A stretch of 64,000 bases of DNA. Source: Ascochyta rabiei. Its lineage: Eukaryota; Ascomycota; Dothideomycetes; Pleosporales; Didymellaceae. This document shows positions 10,923 through 20,543 of the stretch, in pieces. Within the stretch, counting starts at the first letter, position 1; each line of letters starts with the position of its first letter. The notes beneath the pieces are model-generated. The model saw only the letters and a program-made list of their open reading frames with translations. It was not told where the DNA came from and ran no database searches. The DNA is taken from assembly GCF_004011695.2 (NCBI RefSeq), contig NC_082421.1, positions 124,001-188,000 on the forward strand, written 5' to 3'. The translations under genes were made by a program, and so were the position numbers.

Positions 10923-12281
10923 GATCTGGCCGGGCGTGACGGTGGTAGATTCCAGCTTGGCGGTGGGAGCGTCGACACAGGGACGGGCGACTGCAGCTTC
11001 TTCGGTCGCGCAGAATCAGGATAGCCAGGCGGTGGTGATGAGACCGTCATCTCTTGAGTTTTGATACCGGTGTTAATTTGGAAGGGCCGTGCACGGGGCG
11101 TCACTATGTCCCCGGAAGACTCCACCGCGGCTGCGCTGCCTCCAACATTGCGCTGCCAGCTGCCACGGCGCATTGCCCAAACTGACTCGGACTCGTACGG
11201 CCATGTGTCGCTGGAGGCTCTCGCACATTTCGACCATTTTTGCGGCTTTCTGGCCATCACCAACGGCCGCAGAGTACCACACATCGTGGTGCCAGGGACA
11301 AGTAATTGGAATGCCCGCGGACAGGACACCATACATCATCATCGCCCAGCCATGGCTCTCGGAGCAGGCACTGCCGGGATCATCGAAGAGGGGAACAAGT
11401 GCTTGGATTGGGTAGAGGCATCTGATAAGATTTCGTCAGCAACGTCATGCCGCAACCACCTCCGGCTTCAGTACTATGGTATCCGGCAAAAGTAGTGTGC
11501 ACACTCGCGCACGCAGGCTACAAAGGCCGACGCTGACAAGCGAACCATCAATCAATTTCACCCTATCAGCTTTGGAGTATACGCTGACGCAATAGAAATG
11601 CAGCCCTTGCCTTGGGTAGAAATCGGCACTCTAGAGGACTTTGCAGCTGGACTACCGCACAGACACATGCACTACTTCTGCCGGATACCACAAGTTGGCG
11701 TCCTACCTGCAACTGCTCCTCGACACGTGACAAGGCCGTTGCAAGGCACTGGCGCGAGTCTACGACGCTGCACCGCTCTTTGTGAAGGGGCTCAGTGCTG
11801 TCAGACTCCGTTTGGGGAAAGATCTGATAACCATCTGATAACTTTGCCCCCACTGAAAACACACCCGAATGTGTCATGTGTCGTATGTCATGGGTGTCTT
11901 GGGTGTCCCGCAGCCTTGCATTTACACGCACGCCAGCTCTAGGAACGGCCGTTGGTTGTACCACAGATACCTCACCTCAGATCCGGTCGTTGCAGCATCC
12001 GTGACATACCCTCCAGCGAATGTGGGCGTGAATAGTAACACAACATGAGCTGGCCTTGGTCGATCGGTAAATGCACACACTAGTCAAATGCACAACGTGT
12101 CGATGAATACTCGGGCACCGTCATATACATGGATAGTCACTACACAGCCTAATTTACAGACTTCACTAGGTCACGCCCTTGCGTTCGGATGAGCAGTCCC
12201 GTCTCAACAAGCACAGGTGCAGCCCTACCTGTCGTAACGCAAGGCTTGCGGGCCCTTGCAGTCCACACGCAGGTACGCGCA
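10923..12281. other. intergenic, no supported gene
   Basis: 1.36 kb between the carrier start and the stop of the asparaginyl-tRNA synthetase gene. Open frames of up to about 140 codons occur on both strands but none shows a family motif, a believable splice pattern or a conserved-looking domain. A CACC/GTGTC-rich stretch near 11,850-11,910 is the only local oddity. Confidence 0.45.
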
Positions 12282-13967
12282 TCAACAGTCGCACTTCCTG
12301 TAGTATCTCGGGAACGCAACAACATCTCTGATGTTCTGCACCCCGGAGAGGTAGCAGATCAGGCGGTCAAAGCCTAGGCCAAACCCTCCATGCGGTACAC
12401 TGCCATACCGTCTCAGGTCCAGGTACCACTGTAGGGACCCATCTGTCGCCTCGCTGTCGCAGTCAGCTGCTGCTCGAAGGCCATGATCTACCATGGACTG
12501 CTGGAGCTCCGGCAGCCTGTGTTCACGCATCGAACCACCGACTAGTTCGCAGATCTCGGGCACGAGAAGATCAAAGCATGCTACTGTGGGCGCCCCTTGA
12601 CTGTCTGAGTTGCATGGAACCGAGGGTGACATGTAGAAGGGCTTCATGGAGCGAGGGTAGTTTGTGACGAAGATAGGGCCCCCGTTGCCGAGATGGTCGG
12701 CGAGATAACGCTCGTGCTCGGTCTGAAGACCGTCTTCGTGTTCCGGTGAAAAGTCAAAGTGCACTTTACCTTGTGCAGTGGCATCCTTCAGGTGCTGTAT
12801 CGCCTCGGAATATTCGATTCGTGGCCACGGTCCGTTGATGAGACCCTGCCATCGTTGCGCGAGTGCGTCGTGCGACACAGTTGTACTCTCTTCACTCTGA
12901 TCCCGTGCTCGAGCCTCGAGCAGCTCCTGGCCTACATGCGAGGCTTGGAGCTCAGTTGCAATGGAGCGCAGCATGTTCTCTACCACGTCCATGACGTCTC
13001 CGAGCTTTTCAGCAAAAGCTATTTCGGCTTCCAACATGTAGAACTCGCTGAGATGGCGGGCTGTATCGCTTTTCTCGGCGCGAAAAGTTGGCGACAGCGT
13101 CCACACTTTGTCGACGGACTGCGCCAGTGCCTCCAAATGGAGCTGACTCGACACTGTTAGGTACTTCGGGGAGCCGAAGAACGGGTCAGGCAGCTTGTTT
13201 GGCTGGCTGGATAAGCCAGGCACATGTGCAGATGTAGCATCAGACGCGGCAGGCTCGATAGTAAAGACTTCTCCGGCTCCCTCGCAGTCGGAAGAAGTGA
13301 TTATGGGAGGATGACACTGGATGAAATCATTCTTGGCAAAGTAGCTGGTCACTTGCGCCGTGACGAGTGACCTCAGTCGCAGAATCAGAGCGTTAAATGG
13401 CAGGCGAGGTCGCAGATGAGGAACGGTGCGAAGGAATTCTGCCGACTGGTACTTCTTCTGGATCGGAGAAGTGGTGGCATCGTTGGCTCCCAGGACGCGG
13501 ATGTCTTCGACCTGAAGCTCATGTGACTGCTTCCCACCTGGTGATTCTTTCCATTTTCCAGTCACGGCCACAGCAGCACCTGTTGAAAGGCTATTCATTG
13601 GATCGTCAGCACGCCGCTGCAAGCGATGAATCATAGATTGGACTAACTCTTCTGCTAGCTGAGGAGACAAGACGGTCTGTACTGTCTGCAAGGTCGATCC
13701 ATCGCCGATGACCGCGAAGGCAACGCGCTTCTGCTTCCTTACAGACCGGACATAGCCATGAAGCGTGAGTGACTCACTTTCTGACAGTTCCCGTGGCGGA
13801 GTAGACGAAAGCGGGGAGGCTGGCCTTAGCAGCGCAGCTATGTTAGTCGGGCAAAAGGTCGAGCTTTGCCGTGAGCGATACGCATGTGCACAAGCAAGAA
13901 CAGGGCGCCGAGGCGTTGACAACGGGAGACGGAGAGCGCTCCTTCGGATGGGCAGCAGCACGCTCAT
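12282..13967 (-). CDS. SLM5: asparaginyl-tRNA synthetase, mitochondrial
   Basis: Class II aminoacyl-tRNA synthetase charging mitochondrial tRNA-Asn. The N-terminus (MSVLLPIRRSALRLPLSTPR) is rich in Arg, Ser and Leu with few acids, as expected of a matrix-targeting peptide. An OB-fold anticodon-binding domain follows (LTLHGYVRSVRKQKRVAF). The catalytic core has HLRPRLPFNALILRLRS, FIQCHPPIITSSDCEGAGEVF, KYLTVSSQLHLEAL, motif 2 FRAEKSDTARHLSEFYMLEAE and motif 3 GGFGLGFDRL. ITSSDCEGAGE and the mix of blocks fit AsnRS better than AspRS. Read without splicing the frame is 561 codons. A 57-nt stretch at 13591-13647 has GTTAGT...GCTGAC...ATAG and would splice in frame to LAEDLSTGAAV, which matches the family better; the mature protein is then probably 542 residues. 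Confidence 0.93.
   Translation of the reverse strand: MSVLLPIRRSALRLPLSTPRRPVLACAHAYRSRQSSTFCPTNIAALLRPASPLSSTPPRELSESESLTLHGYVRSVRKQKRVAFAVIGDGSTLQTVQTVLSPQLAEELVQSMIHRLQRRADDPMNSLSTGAAVAVTGKWKESPGGKQSHELQVEDIRVLGANDATTSPIQKKYQSAEFLRTVPHLRPRLPFNALILRLRSLVTAQVTSYFAKNDFIQCHPPIITSSDCEGAGEVFTIEPAASDATSAHVPGLSSQPNKLPDPFFGSPKYLTVSSQLHLEALAQSVDKVWTLSPTFRAEKSDTARHLSEFYMLEAEIAFAEKLGDVMDVVENMLRSIATELQASHVGQELLEARARDQSEESTTVSHDALAQRWQGLINGPWPRIEYSEAIQHLKDATAQGKVHFDFSPEHEDGLQTEHERYLADHLGNGGPIFVTNYPRSMKPFYMSPSVPCNSDSQGAPTVACFDLLVPEICELVGGSMREHRLPELQQSMVDHGLRAAADCDSEATDGSLQWYLDLRRYGSVPHGGFGLGFDRLICYLSGVQNIRDVVAFPRYYRKCDC
13591..13647 (-). other. probable in-frame 57-nt intron in the AsnRS gene
   Basis: On the minus strand it begins GTTAGT, contains GCTGAC (the usual fungal branch site) 14-19 nt before its end, and ends ATAG. 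Its length is a multiple of three, so the open frame passes through it. Removal joins GAA-GA to C-CTT and restores a compact OB-fold loop. Confidence 0.65.
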
Positions 13968-15330
13968 TTACGCGGACGGCAATTTACGCGGACGGCGGAA
14001 GTCAACCAGCCACTGGGCAGCGTGACCGTGAAGCGTGAGGTCGTCGACGAAACTTCGAAAAGGGCAATCGTGCACGGACAGCAACACGTAGGTATTGGTA
14101 GCACTGCAGACGCGCGGACTTGGCGGCTGTTACATCCTTCAGGCACTTGTCAACCGTGTGACCCAAGCCCAGTCTGAAACACTCACTAATTTCCACGGCT
14201 GTGCTACTCGAGTTACACGAGATCTCGTGCCCTGGTACAAGAAGTCGATGAGGCAGACGAACTCCAAGGTCTTGGGGCGTGCCCTGCATCGCCATTGGCT
14301 GAGGGTCGCTTTCCCAGACACCCCGCCAAAAAGCACCTCACGGAACGCCACAGGATCTCGACCGCCGTTTCTGCACGCCCTCGTCGTCGTGCACAAGAAT
14401 TGCCCCTCGCAGAAGGAGGCCGTGATTGCAGTGGAAGCAGCGGAAATGAATCGCAGCCCGGTTCGAAGTTGTATGACCTTGCCAGTGGTGATCATGTCAC
14501 CCGCGTACACTCGAGGAGCATCTGTCCGAGCTGGTGCACTAACAAGTGTTTTCATCTACCCTGCGGGCGGATCGTAGTGCCGGCACTACTGCTGCGGCGC
14601 TGTCTCTTGCAGGATCTCTGCTCACCTGTCACCATCGGACCGACCAAACTAGACGCTGCCAGATCTCTCGTTTAAGCTGCATACACCGATACGCAGATCT
14701 CGTCCAGGTCTGGCCGATCGATCTCGACCCGCATCCCTGCCGCAGGAGCTGCCTGGTACCCCGACACGAGCGCCCGGTGGCTTCAAGTGCCTGGCGGCAG
14801 AACAGTTTAACAGTCATCTTCAAGGATCAGGGAGCGAGTTGCGTGGGACAAGCAAACGGTTGCTTCCGGTTCGCAAGGTTCCAACTTGACTGTGCCTTTC
14901 CCAGCTTGCTCATGGACACGACTCAAGCCACTTCTTTGCACGGCGGCGTGCAGACTACCACCCGCCAGATCCAACACCCTGGTTTAGACAAGGCGGCGTG
15001 CTCGGTTCACGCACACCATTGCCCCATCTGTCGTAGACGCGTGCAAGAAGATCCAACAGACCCCGGTCAACTCGCGGCTCGATCTTGAGCTAATGTTTAG
15101 TTGATCTCAATCACACGCCCTTGGGACAAGTGATATACTGCCCTTGTCCCCCGCTGGAGTTGAAATCAATTGTGTACCTGCTACCCGTCCGTCTATTCTT
15201 TCTGACACAGTTCATTCCGGCGACCCTATTGCTACATGCATTGAAGACGTCTAGACAACAATATACATACACCTGCACGTTCGCTGTACATTGCTTGTGC
15301 ACTCGCTGCCATACCACATTCCTGCCCATC
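13968..15330. other. intergenic, divergent promoters; no supported gene
   Basis: Lies between the AsnRS start (leftward) and the PARG-domain gene start (rightward). Frames of 100-180 codons are present on both strands but have no recognisable motif. I see no tRNA or other RNA gene. Confidence 0.45.
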
Positions 15331-16295
15331 ATGTCGCCCTCGAAACCAAAGCCGTCAGAAATAGCAGCAGAAGCGAAGCGAGTCTGGATGCCTTACATCT
15401 GGAAAAACTACATCAAGGACTCGAAAACTTCATATCTCTACCCGGATGCCACACACATAAGAGCAAGTTCCGAAGGGCGGTCGACACAACGGACAAGGGT
15501 AGCGGTCATGGAGGGGGACCCAGTAAACTACGCTTTAGGCTGGTACCAGAGCGCAGCAAGTTCAATTTGCAAGAAGATTCCTGTCGTCAACGTTGCAAAC
15601 GAGAAGCGCGCGGGAGGCGACTGGGAGTCTGGGCTCATTGCGCCGGAAGAGTGCTTTGCGCGGAGAAGCAACCTCGTACACGCTCTCACCATGCCGTGGA
15701 ACGCGCAGCTGGGAAAAGAGGAGAACTTCTACCCGATACCACAGAGAGGAGGCATATACTCGCCAGAGGTTTGTAAGTCACCTTTTTTTTTCTTTTTTTA
15801 TTTCTTCTATTCAGAGACCCCGCAACACCGACTAACAAACGGTTGACAGTCGTCTTCAGAGGCGGCGCAGACCAAGACTACGCTCCCTTCTCCGAGATCC
15901 AATCCCTGCCCGTAATATCCGTTGCGCCGGTGCGCCGCCCTAAACTTGACGAATCTGGCACAAAGTACTCGTTCAGCCAAGAGCGCGAGCTCATGTGCGA
16001 GAAGATGCGCGCCGTGCTTCGCATTGCCTCGTACTGCGGGCACCGCAACCTCGTGCTGGGCGGCTTCGGTCTGGGTCCCATATTCCGCAACCCAGCGACC
16101 GAGGTGGCGCGCATGTGGCGGAAGCTGCTGTTCGAGGACGACGAGTTCTACGGCGTGTTCCAGGACATTGTCTTTGCGATTGACAGCACGCTTGTGGGCC
16201 CGCCGGGCAAAGGATGCGCGAGCGATTTGGACGTCTTCAGACGCGAATTCGACCCGAGTAGTATCTTCCCTGTGCGCTTTCAGGCGCGCGTCTGA
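15331..16295 (+). CDS. microbial-type PARG (macrodomain-like) catalytic-domain protein, TIGR02452-like
   Basis: Exons 15331-15772 and 15850-16295 give 295 residues; the intron 15773-15849 has GTAAGT, a long T-run and GACAG. The layout fits the microbial poly(ADP-ribose) glycohydrolase-type domain (TIGR02452/DUF2263): an N-terminal helical part, then VVNVANEKRAGGDWESG (residues 85-101), PEECFARRSNL (105-115), VFVFRGGADQDY across the splice, and the C-terminal VLGGFGLGPIFRNPATEVARMW with FAIDSTLVGPPG. The family removes ADP-ribose from proteins or nucleic acids. The catalytic signature in canonical PARG is GGG-X6-8-QEE; here it reads AGGD...PEE, so the third Gly is Asp and Gln is Pro while both Glu remain. 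Activity is therefore uncertain. The start codon at 15331 is preceded by no in-frame ATG that adds conserved sequence. Confidence 0.82.
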
Positions 16296-16490
16296 TTCTT
16301 TTTCCTCTCTCCTCCTCTACTTCTGTTCACAACCCACGTCGCACGTTGAGCTTGTATGCTATGTTATGCATGATGCAGCTGGTGCTGGCCACCACCATTC
16401 CATCCACCACGATTTCACGAGAGCGAGTCAAGCATTTATTCACGAGACAAGAAAACATTTCCAATATTCGGTACTTTAAACAAAACAATC

Positions 16491-16516
16491 CACACACACA
16501 CATACACACACACACT
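16491..16516. repeat. (CA)n microsatellite
   Basis: Run of CA dinucleotides with a single interruption (ACACACACATACACACACAC), downstream of the PARG-domain gene. Confidence 0.9.
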
Positions 16517-17072
16517 GAATCCAATACAATCCCATCTTTCCAACTTCCTATGCCCAACCAGCTTACCTCTGACTGGAGGGGAAGGGGGCAAGTGATGACA
16601 TCACCCCGCATCCGCCCACCAGATCTCGGTTATCGCGCGCCTGTGGCATGGAAAGTTGCGGCCAGGCGCAACCCTGCATGCACTACACCACCCACCTATT
16701 CCACTGTAGCCACCCACAGTAGTTTCTCATCTCATCTCGCAGTGCTAGACCATTTAGGCAGCGGGCGTCCGAGAATGAAATGCCAAACGTTTCGCTGCTT
16801 GCTTTGGGGCGGGGAGGGGGGACAGTTCCGCTTAAGGTGCATGTGTGTGTAAAACAAGTGTAATGCACTCACTGCTCGACTCGATTTGCTCTGGCTTGAC
16901 CTGATTTGGTGTGAGGCACGTCGGTGTTTTCTCGCTGCGTTTCTTGATGGGGGGTTACGCCGGAACGCAGCGTTGGTGCCCTTGCATTATCTAGGGTTTG
17001 CTTTTTCCGAGAATCGGGGCAGTCGGTGAGCGACCGGTTGCCGCTGCCGCGTAGTGCGAATAAGTGCTGTGG

Positions 17073-17117
17073 CTCTCTCTCTCTCTCTGTGGGTGTGTGT
17101 CTCTCTCTCTCACACAC
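17073..17117. repeat. compound CT/GT/CA microsatellite
   Basis: CT run, GT run, second CT run and a short CA run in direct succession. No coding frame crosses it convincingly. Confidence 0.9.
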
Positions 17118-17717
17118 GGTCTTCTATCTACCTGCTGGTCGACTCCTGACAGGAGTAAGCCAATTCCTGATCTCGACGTTTTGCGACGCGGCTTGCTTGC
17201 TTGCAGCGTAGCGCCGTGCCCGTATAGCGTGCATAGACTGCGCATTAGTGCAGATGCAAGTGCAGATACGAAGAATGAGGATGTAGATGCAGATGCGTGG
17301 CTTCTCAGGTTGAGGGTCGATTCTGCAGCTAGTGAGGTGGCGGTGGGTTTGGGCGTGGCTACTCATGTACCTACCGGGCCCTCTTGGGTGGGATCGATGT
17401 GCGGTGGTAGGTGGGTGCTTGGGCGTGTGGCTGGATTTCTGGCCAAGGGTGGAGTGCGATGTTCTAGGATCGTGTGCGTTCTTGGGCGAGGTCGCTGTTT
17501 TGTAGCACCACCAAGACTTAATGGTTGGTAAAGAGGGGCGGACTGTTACAATGTGAGATTCTGTTTGTCGCGGGCAATTCATGTGATTTTCATCTCGCGG
17601 AGATGCTTCTGGTTGCATCGGTAGTTATTTATTTTTTTGACTGTCCTCCTCTTGAGACAGCGTTGTTGTATTCTACATATCGTACATAGTGTACATGATC
17701 GTGAGTGGCGTGTTCGT

Positions 17718-18264
17718 CTACTTCTGGCCTGGCAGAGGAAGTTGGGGCGCTGTGATCTCACCGCCCTGCGACTCTAGTCTCTTGATTGTCTGTTCCTTTT
17801 GGTAGTTGACAACGCGTTGTTTCTTGAAGTATTCGACCTGTGTGCACCCATCAGTCTCGGTCCGCCAAATGTGCACCAACATGGTTTGTGCGTGATCGTG
17901 CAGCAAGAAAGAACGAGCTGAGCCTCAATCACAGCTGAGCAGGTCTCGGGGCTGGTTGCTCCAAAGACTAGCTCGTCACTACACGCGCGTATGCAAAGAG
18001 AATCATCCCACTCACCCAGCTGTGTGCGCAGTTCTTCTCAAACTCCTTGTCGAACTGCGAGCAAAAGGTCTCTGCCTTTTCTCTCCCGGACTTTGTGTTT
18101 ATGCTGTCGAGGATGTTGTTCTTGTCGAGGCATTCGAAGAAGGTGTCTCGCGCTTCGTAGCACTTCTTTCGGTTGGTCCGCGATGGGCTCTCAAATGCGC
18201 CGCCAGCTGTCTTCTTCACGCCGCCTTCGTCTGAGGAGCCGGAGCTCCACGGTAGCCAGGCCAT
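17718..18264 (-). CDS. COA6: cytochrome c oxidase assembly factor 6 (Coa6)
   Basis: Exons 18016-18264 and 17718-17837 give 122 residues; the intron 17838-18015 (178 nt) has a GTGAGT donor and CACAG acceptor. Coa6 is a twin-cysteine protein of the mitochondrial intermembrane space that helps load copper into Cox2 for complex IV. The diagnostic pair of cysteine motifs is complete: Cys35-X9-Cys45 (KKCYEARDTFFECLDKNNI) and Cys68-X10-Cys79 (CSQFDKEFEKNC), followed by HSWVEYFKKQRV across the splice. CX9C plus CX10C is specific for this family within the CHCH proteins. There is no cleavable targeting peptide, as expected for Mia40-imported proteins. It is divergently arranged with SYS1, the two start codons being 351 nt apart. 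Confidence 0.93.
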
Positions 18265-18615
18265 GGTGGTGTGTGTGATTGATTCGCGGAGAGGCGGGAG
18301 AAGTGGAGGCAGCTCTAGGGCCTGTCACGGTCGTTAGTCAAGACCCAGATGAGCGCAATCGCAAAGTGCGCGCATCGCCGCAGTACGCACTGGAGGTTCA
18401 AAAGCAGCTGGGCTTGTCAAGACGCCGTGCAGTATTAGAGGCTGGTGGTGAATGCTGGCGCAACGGAAATCAGTTGATGCTTGGCAGCCCCGGGAGCTAG
18501 GGACCGGTATGACGCTCGGTCGGAGACGGTGCGCCGAGGCAACAGGCAACATCGCAACACCAAGGCGCGCCATTGCATGTCACAACGACACAGCGAGCGC
18601 ACCCTCCGCGCCTTC
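18265..18615. promoter_or_regulatory. shared divergent promoter region of COA6 and SYS1
   Basis: 351 nt separate the two start codons and no other gene lies between, so both promoters must sit here. In-frame ATG codons upstream of the SYS1 start at 18481 and 18577 could give a longer N-terminus. No specific element was recognised. Confidence 0.6.
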
Positions 18616-19255
18616 ATGCCCCGCCGCCGCCGCCCTCCCCGGCCCGGTGCACTCGCCGACCTCTCGCCCACGCGCATTGCGTCCCAGATCGTGCTCCTCC
18701 AGCTCGCCTACTATGCATGCGCCGCGGTGCTCATCGTCTTCACTGCGCTGGTCGCGGGCAAGGAGATAAGCCTGGACCTCCTCTTCAGCTGGGAGACACT
18801 CCGCGGCGACACAACAGTGGGCTGGACGCTGGGGCTGGTCTGGATTCTGAACAGTCTCACCAGGTAAGCACGTGACATGTTGCTGCTCGTGCACTGCTAA
18901 CGAGGCCAGCGCCATTTTTATTCTGCTCCTAATAGCGCGCTCGAAGCTTGTCCTTGACTTCGCCCTCACCGTTCACTTCATACACCTCGTCGTCACCTCC
19001 CTGTACACACATGCCATACCCTCCCACCTCTTCTGGTGGGCCCTACAGACGGCCAGCGCCACGATCATGACCTCCCTCGGCGTATGGGCGTGTCAGTGGC
19101 GCGAGCTAAGGCCCATCACCTTTGGGGCGAAGAGCACGAAACCGGCAGCTAACGACGGGGTGGGAGAGGCCAGGGGATCTGGCAGAGGGAGAGGACGAGA
19201 CGGCGCTGGCGAATACGAGATGGCTAACATGAACGACGGAGCCAACAACGTATGA
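18616..19255 (+). CDS. SYS1: Sys1, Golgi membrane protein
   Basis: Exons 18616-18863 and 18910-19255 (intron of 46 nt, GTAAGC donor) give 197 residues. Sys1 is a four-helix Golgi membrane protein that recruits the small GTPase Arl3/ARFRP1 and so the Arl1-golgin pathway. Helices visible: SQIVLLQLAYYACAAVLIVF, TVGWTLGLVWILNSLTSAIF, FALTVHFIHLVVTSLYTHAI and WALQTASATIMTSLGVWACQ. The conserved SPTRIASQIVLLQ, GDTTVGWTLG and ACQWRELRPITFG blocks identify the family. The tail is hydrophilic and glycine/arginine-rich (GSGRGRGRDGAG). I chose the ATG at 18616 because PRRRRPPRPGAL directly before the first helix is typical; 18577 and 18481 are alternatives. It ends 142 nt from the stop of a convergent gene. 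Confidence 0.93.
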
Positions 19256-19397
19256 TAGGGAGATGTGGATCGAGCGTTGCTTGGGCTTGCTCGGGAACTC
19301 AGCTATGCGTCGCGAATAGCACAATTATACCCACTCTGCCTTGCCATCAGGGCGAGCTCACATCACAACTGCTTCTGGGCCTTATTTGCTTGGAGTG

Positions 19398-19965
19398 TCA
19401 CCAGCACTCTACAGTTTCAATTGATCTGCCTGCCAGGAACCACCTCGACTCGGATCGATCAAAGCGTACCATCCCGTCTTCCACACCGAAATGCGGCCAA
19501 ACACCCAGCTCCGCACCAGACACAGCGGCTGCCCTGACTTCCTCCTCGCTGAACACCGGTTCGACTGTACACCTAACCTGCGCCAACTCTTCGAGTCCTG
19601 CCGATGTCCCTGTCTGCACGTCGACTACGGCCACTATGCCTATGGCGTTCACCTCTTTGCGCGCATTCCTCCAGGAGTCGCCTTGCAACAGAGACCCTAC
19701 ACTTTTGTGTCAGAGAGTAAACAAAGTTCCAGGTTATCGACGTACCTCGTTGTGGCTGTCGAAGGGGGAGGTGCCACATCGCCTCGTGGTCGTCTCCACT
19801 CCTTTTGAATGCAACCATGACTTCCAAACCCTGTGGCTTGGGGTCGTGTTGTTGTGAGTCCTTTAGTAAAGGCACTTGTCCAGCATCTGGGACCGCTCGT
19901 GAAAGTGCACCGCTCACGCCGCATAACATATATAGAACATATCGTGATAGCATCGTCCGTCTCAT
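19398..19965 (-). CDS. small predicted secreted protein, unknown function
   Basis: Not recognised as a known family. Exons 19746-19965 and 19398-19696 join in frame to 172 residues. The intron 19697-19745 is convincing (GTACGT donor, CTCTGACA branch site, GTGTAG acceptor). The N-terminus looks like a signal peptide: basic MRRTMLSR, then the hydrophobic YVLYMLCGVSGALSRA, with possible cleavage after Ala19 or Ala24. The mature part has no further membrane segment and only two cysteines. Visible blocks are LEVMVAFKRSGDD, MWHLPLRQPQRGS, NAIGIVAVVDVQTG and GAELGVWPHFGVEDGMVRF. It is small, secreted and without a domain, so it could be an apoplastic or effector-like protein, but that is inference. 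It converges on SYS1. The main doubt is whether the start codon is correct. Confidence 0.6.
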
Positions 19966-20543
19966 ACTGTAGTCGAAGTCGTGATTAGAATTGAAGTCGA
20001 AAAGGAGAGTGCCTGGGGGAAGGCAGCACTAGAAGTCGCACAAGACCAAGACGCTACTGTGCTATGTCGTGTGCTAAGACGAGCTTCCAAGACCGAAATT
20101 ACAACCTCCGGCACGTCTGAGCCGTAATATCGAACCCGACACATGACCTGGGATTATTGAGCGTAACCTGAACGGATATAGACTGCGTAGGCTAGCGAAG
20201 TAAGGGCCGCGGATGCGGCGCTGTTGTTCCGTTTCGGAAAAGTGCCTGTGCTGAATCACTGTACTGCCAGTTTGTTTTTCATGCCGGGTAGCTGAGAGAA
20301 TGACTGGATGCAAGGATTCTGCTGCTGTACCCCAGATTCCCCTAATTAATCCATACTTGATGTGAAGTTCGCTGCTGGCCTGGCACTTCACTTGTGACTT
20401 TGTCAGGGTCTTTCTTGGCGTGTTCACTAGAGGCGCCGTGCGTCCTGGTCGTTCTCTAACACCATCCACATTTATTTCCGTAGACATGATCGACCGCTAA
20501 CACAAAAGTCTCAACTGACAGGCACTCGAGCAGCTTGACCACC
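19966..20543. promoter_or_regulatory. divergent promoter region between the secreted-protein gene and the TFIIIC gene
   Basis: The genes on both sides start here in opposite directions. Short open frames on the minus strand (20074-20487) show no domain. No specific regulatory element was recognised. Confidence 0.5.

Larger units (their letters stand above)
16296..17717. other. intergenic between two convergent genes, with microsatellites
   Basis: The 3' ends of the PARG-domain gene and of COA6 face each other. It holds a CA-rich tract (about 16,491-16,516) and a CT/GT/CA compound microsatellite (about 17,073-17,117). Open frames on both strands overlap these repeats and show no domain; I call no gene. 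Confidence 0.5.

Noticed and set aside
11566..11964. 132-codon minus-strand frame upstream of the carrier gene
   Set aside because: No recognisable domain and no signal that it is transcribed; composition like the flanking intergenic DNA.
14095..15088. Several 100-180-codon frames on both strands
   Set aside because: No motif, no believable splice pattern, and overlapping frames on both strands of similar length.
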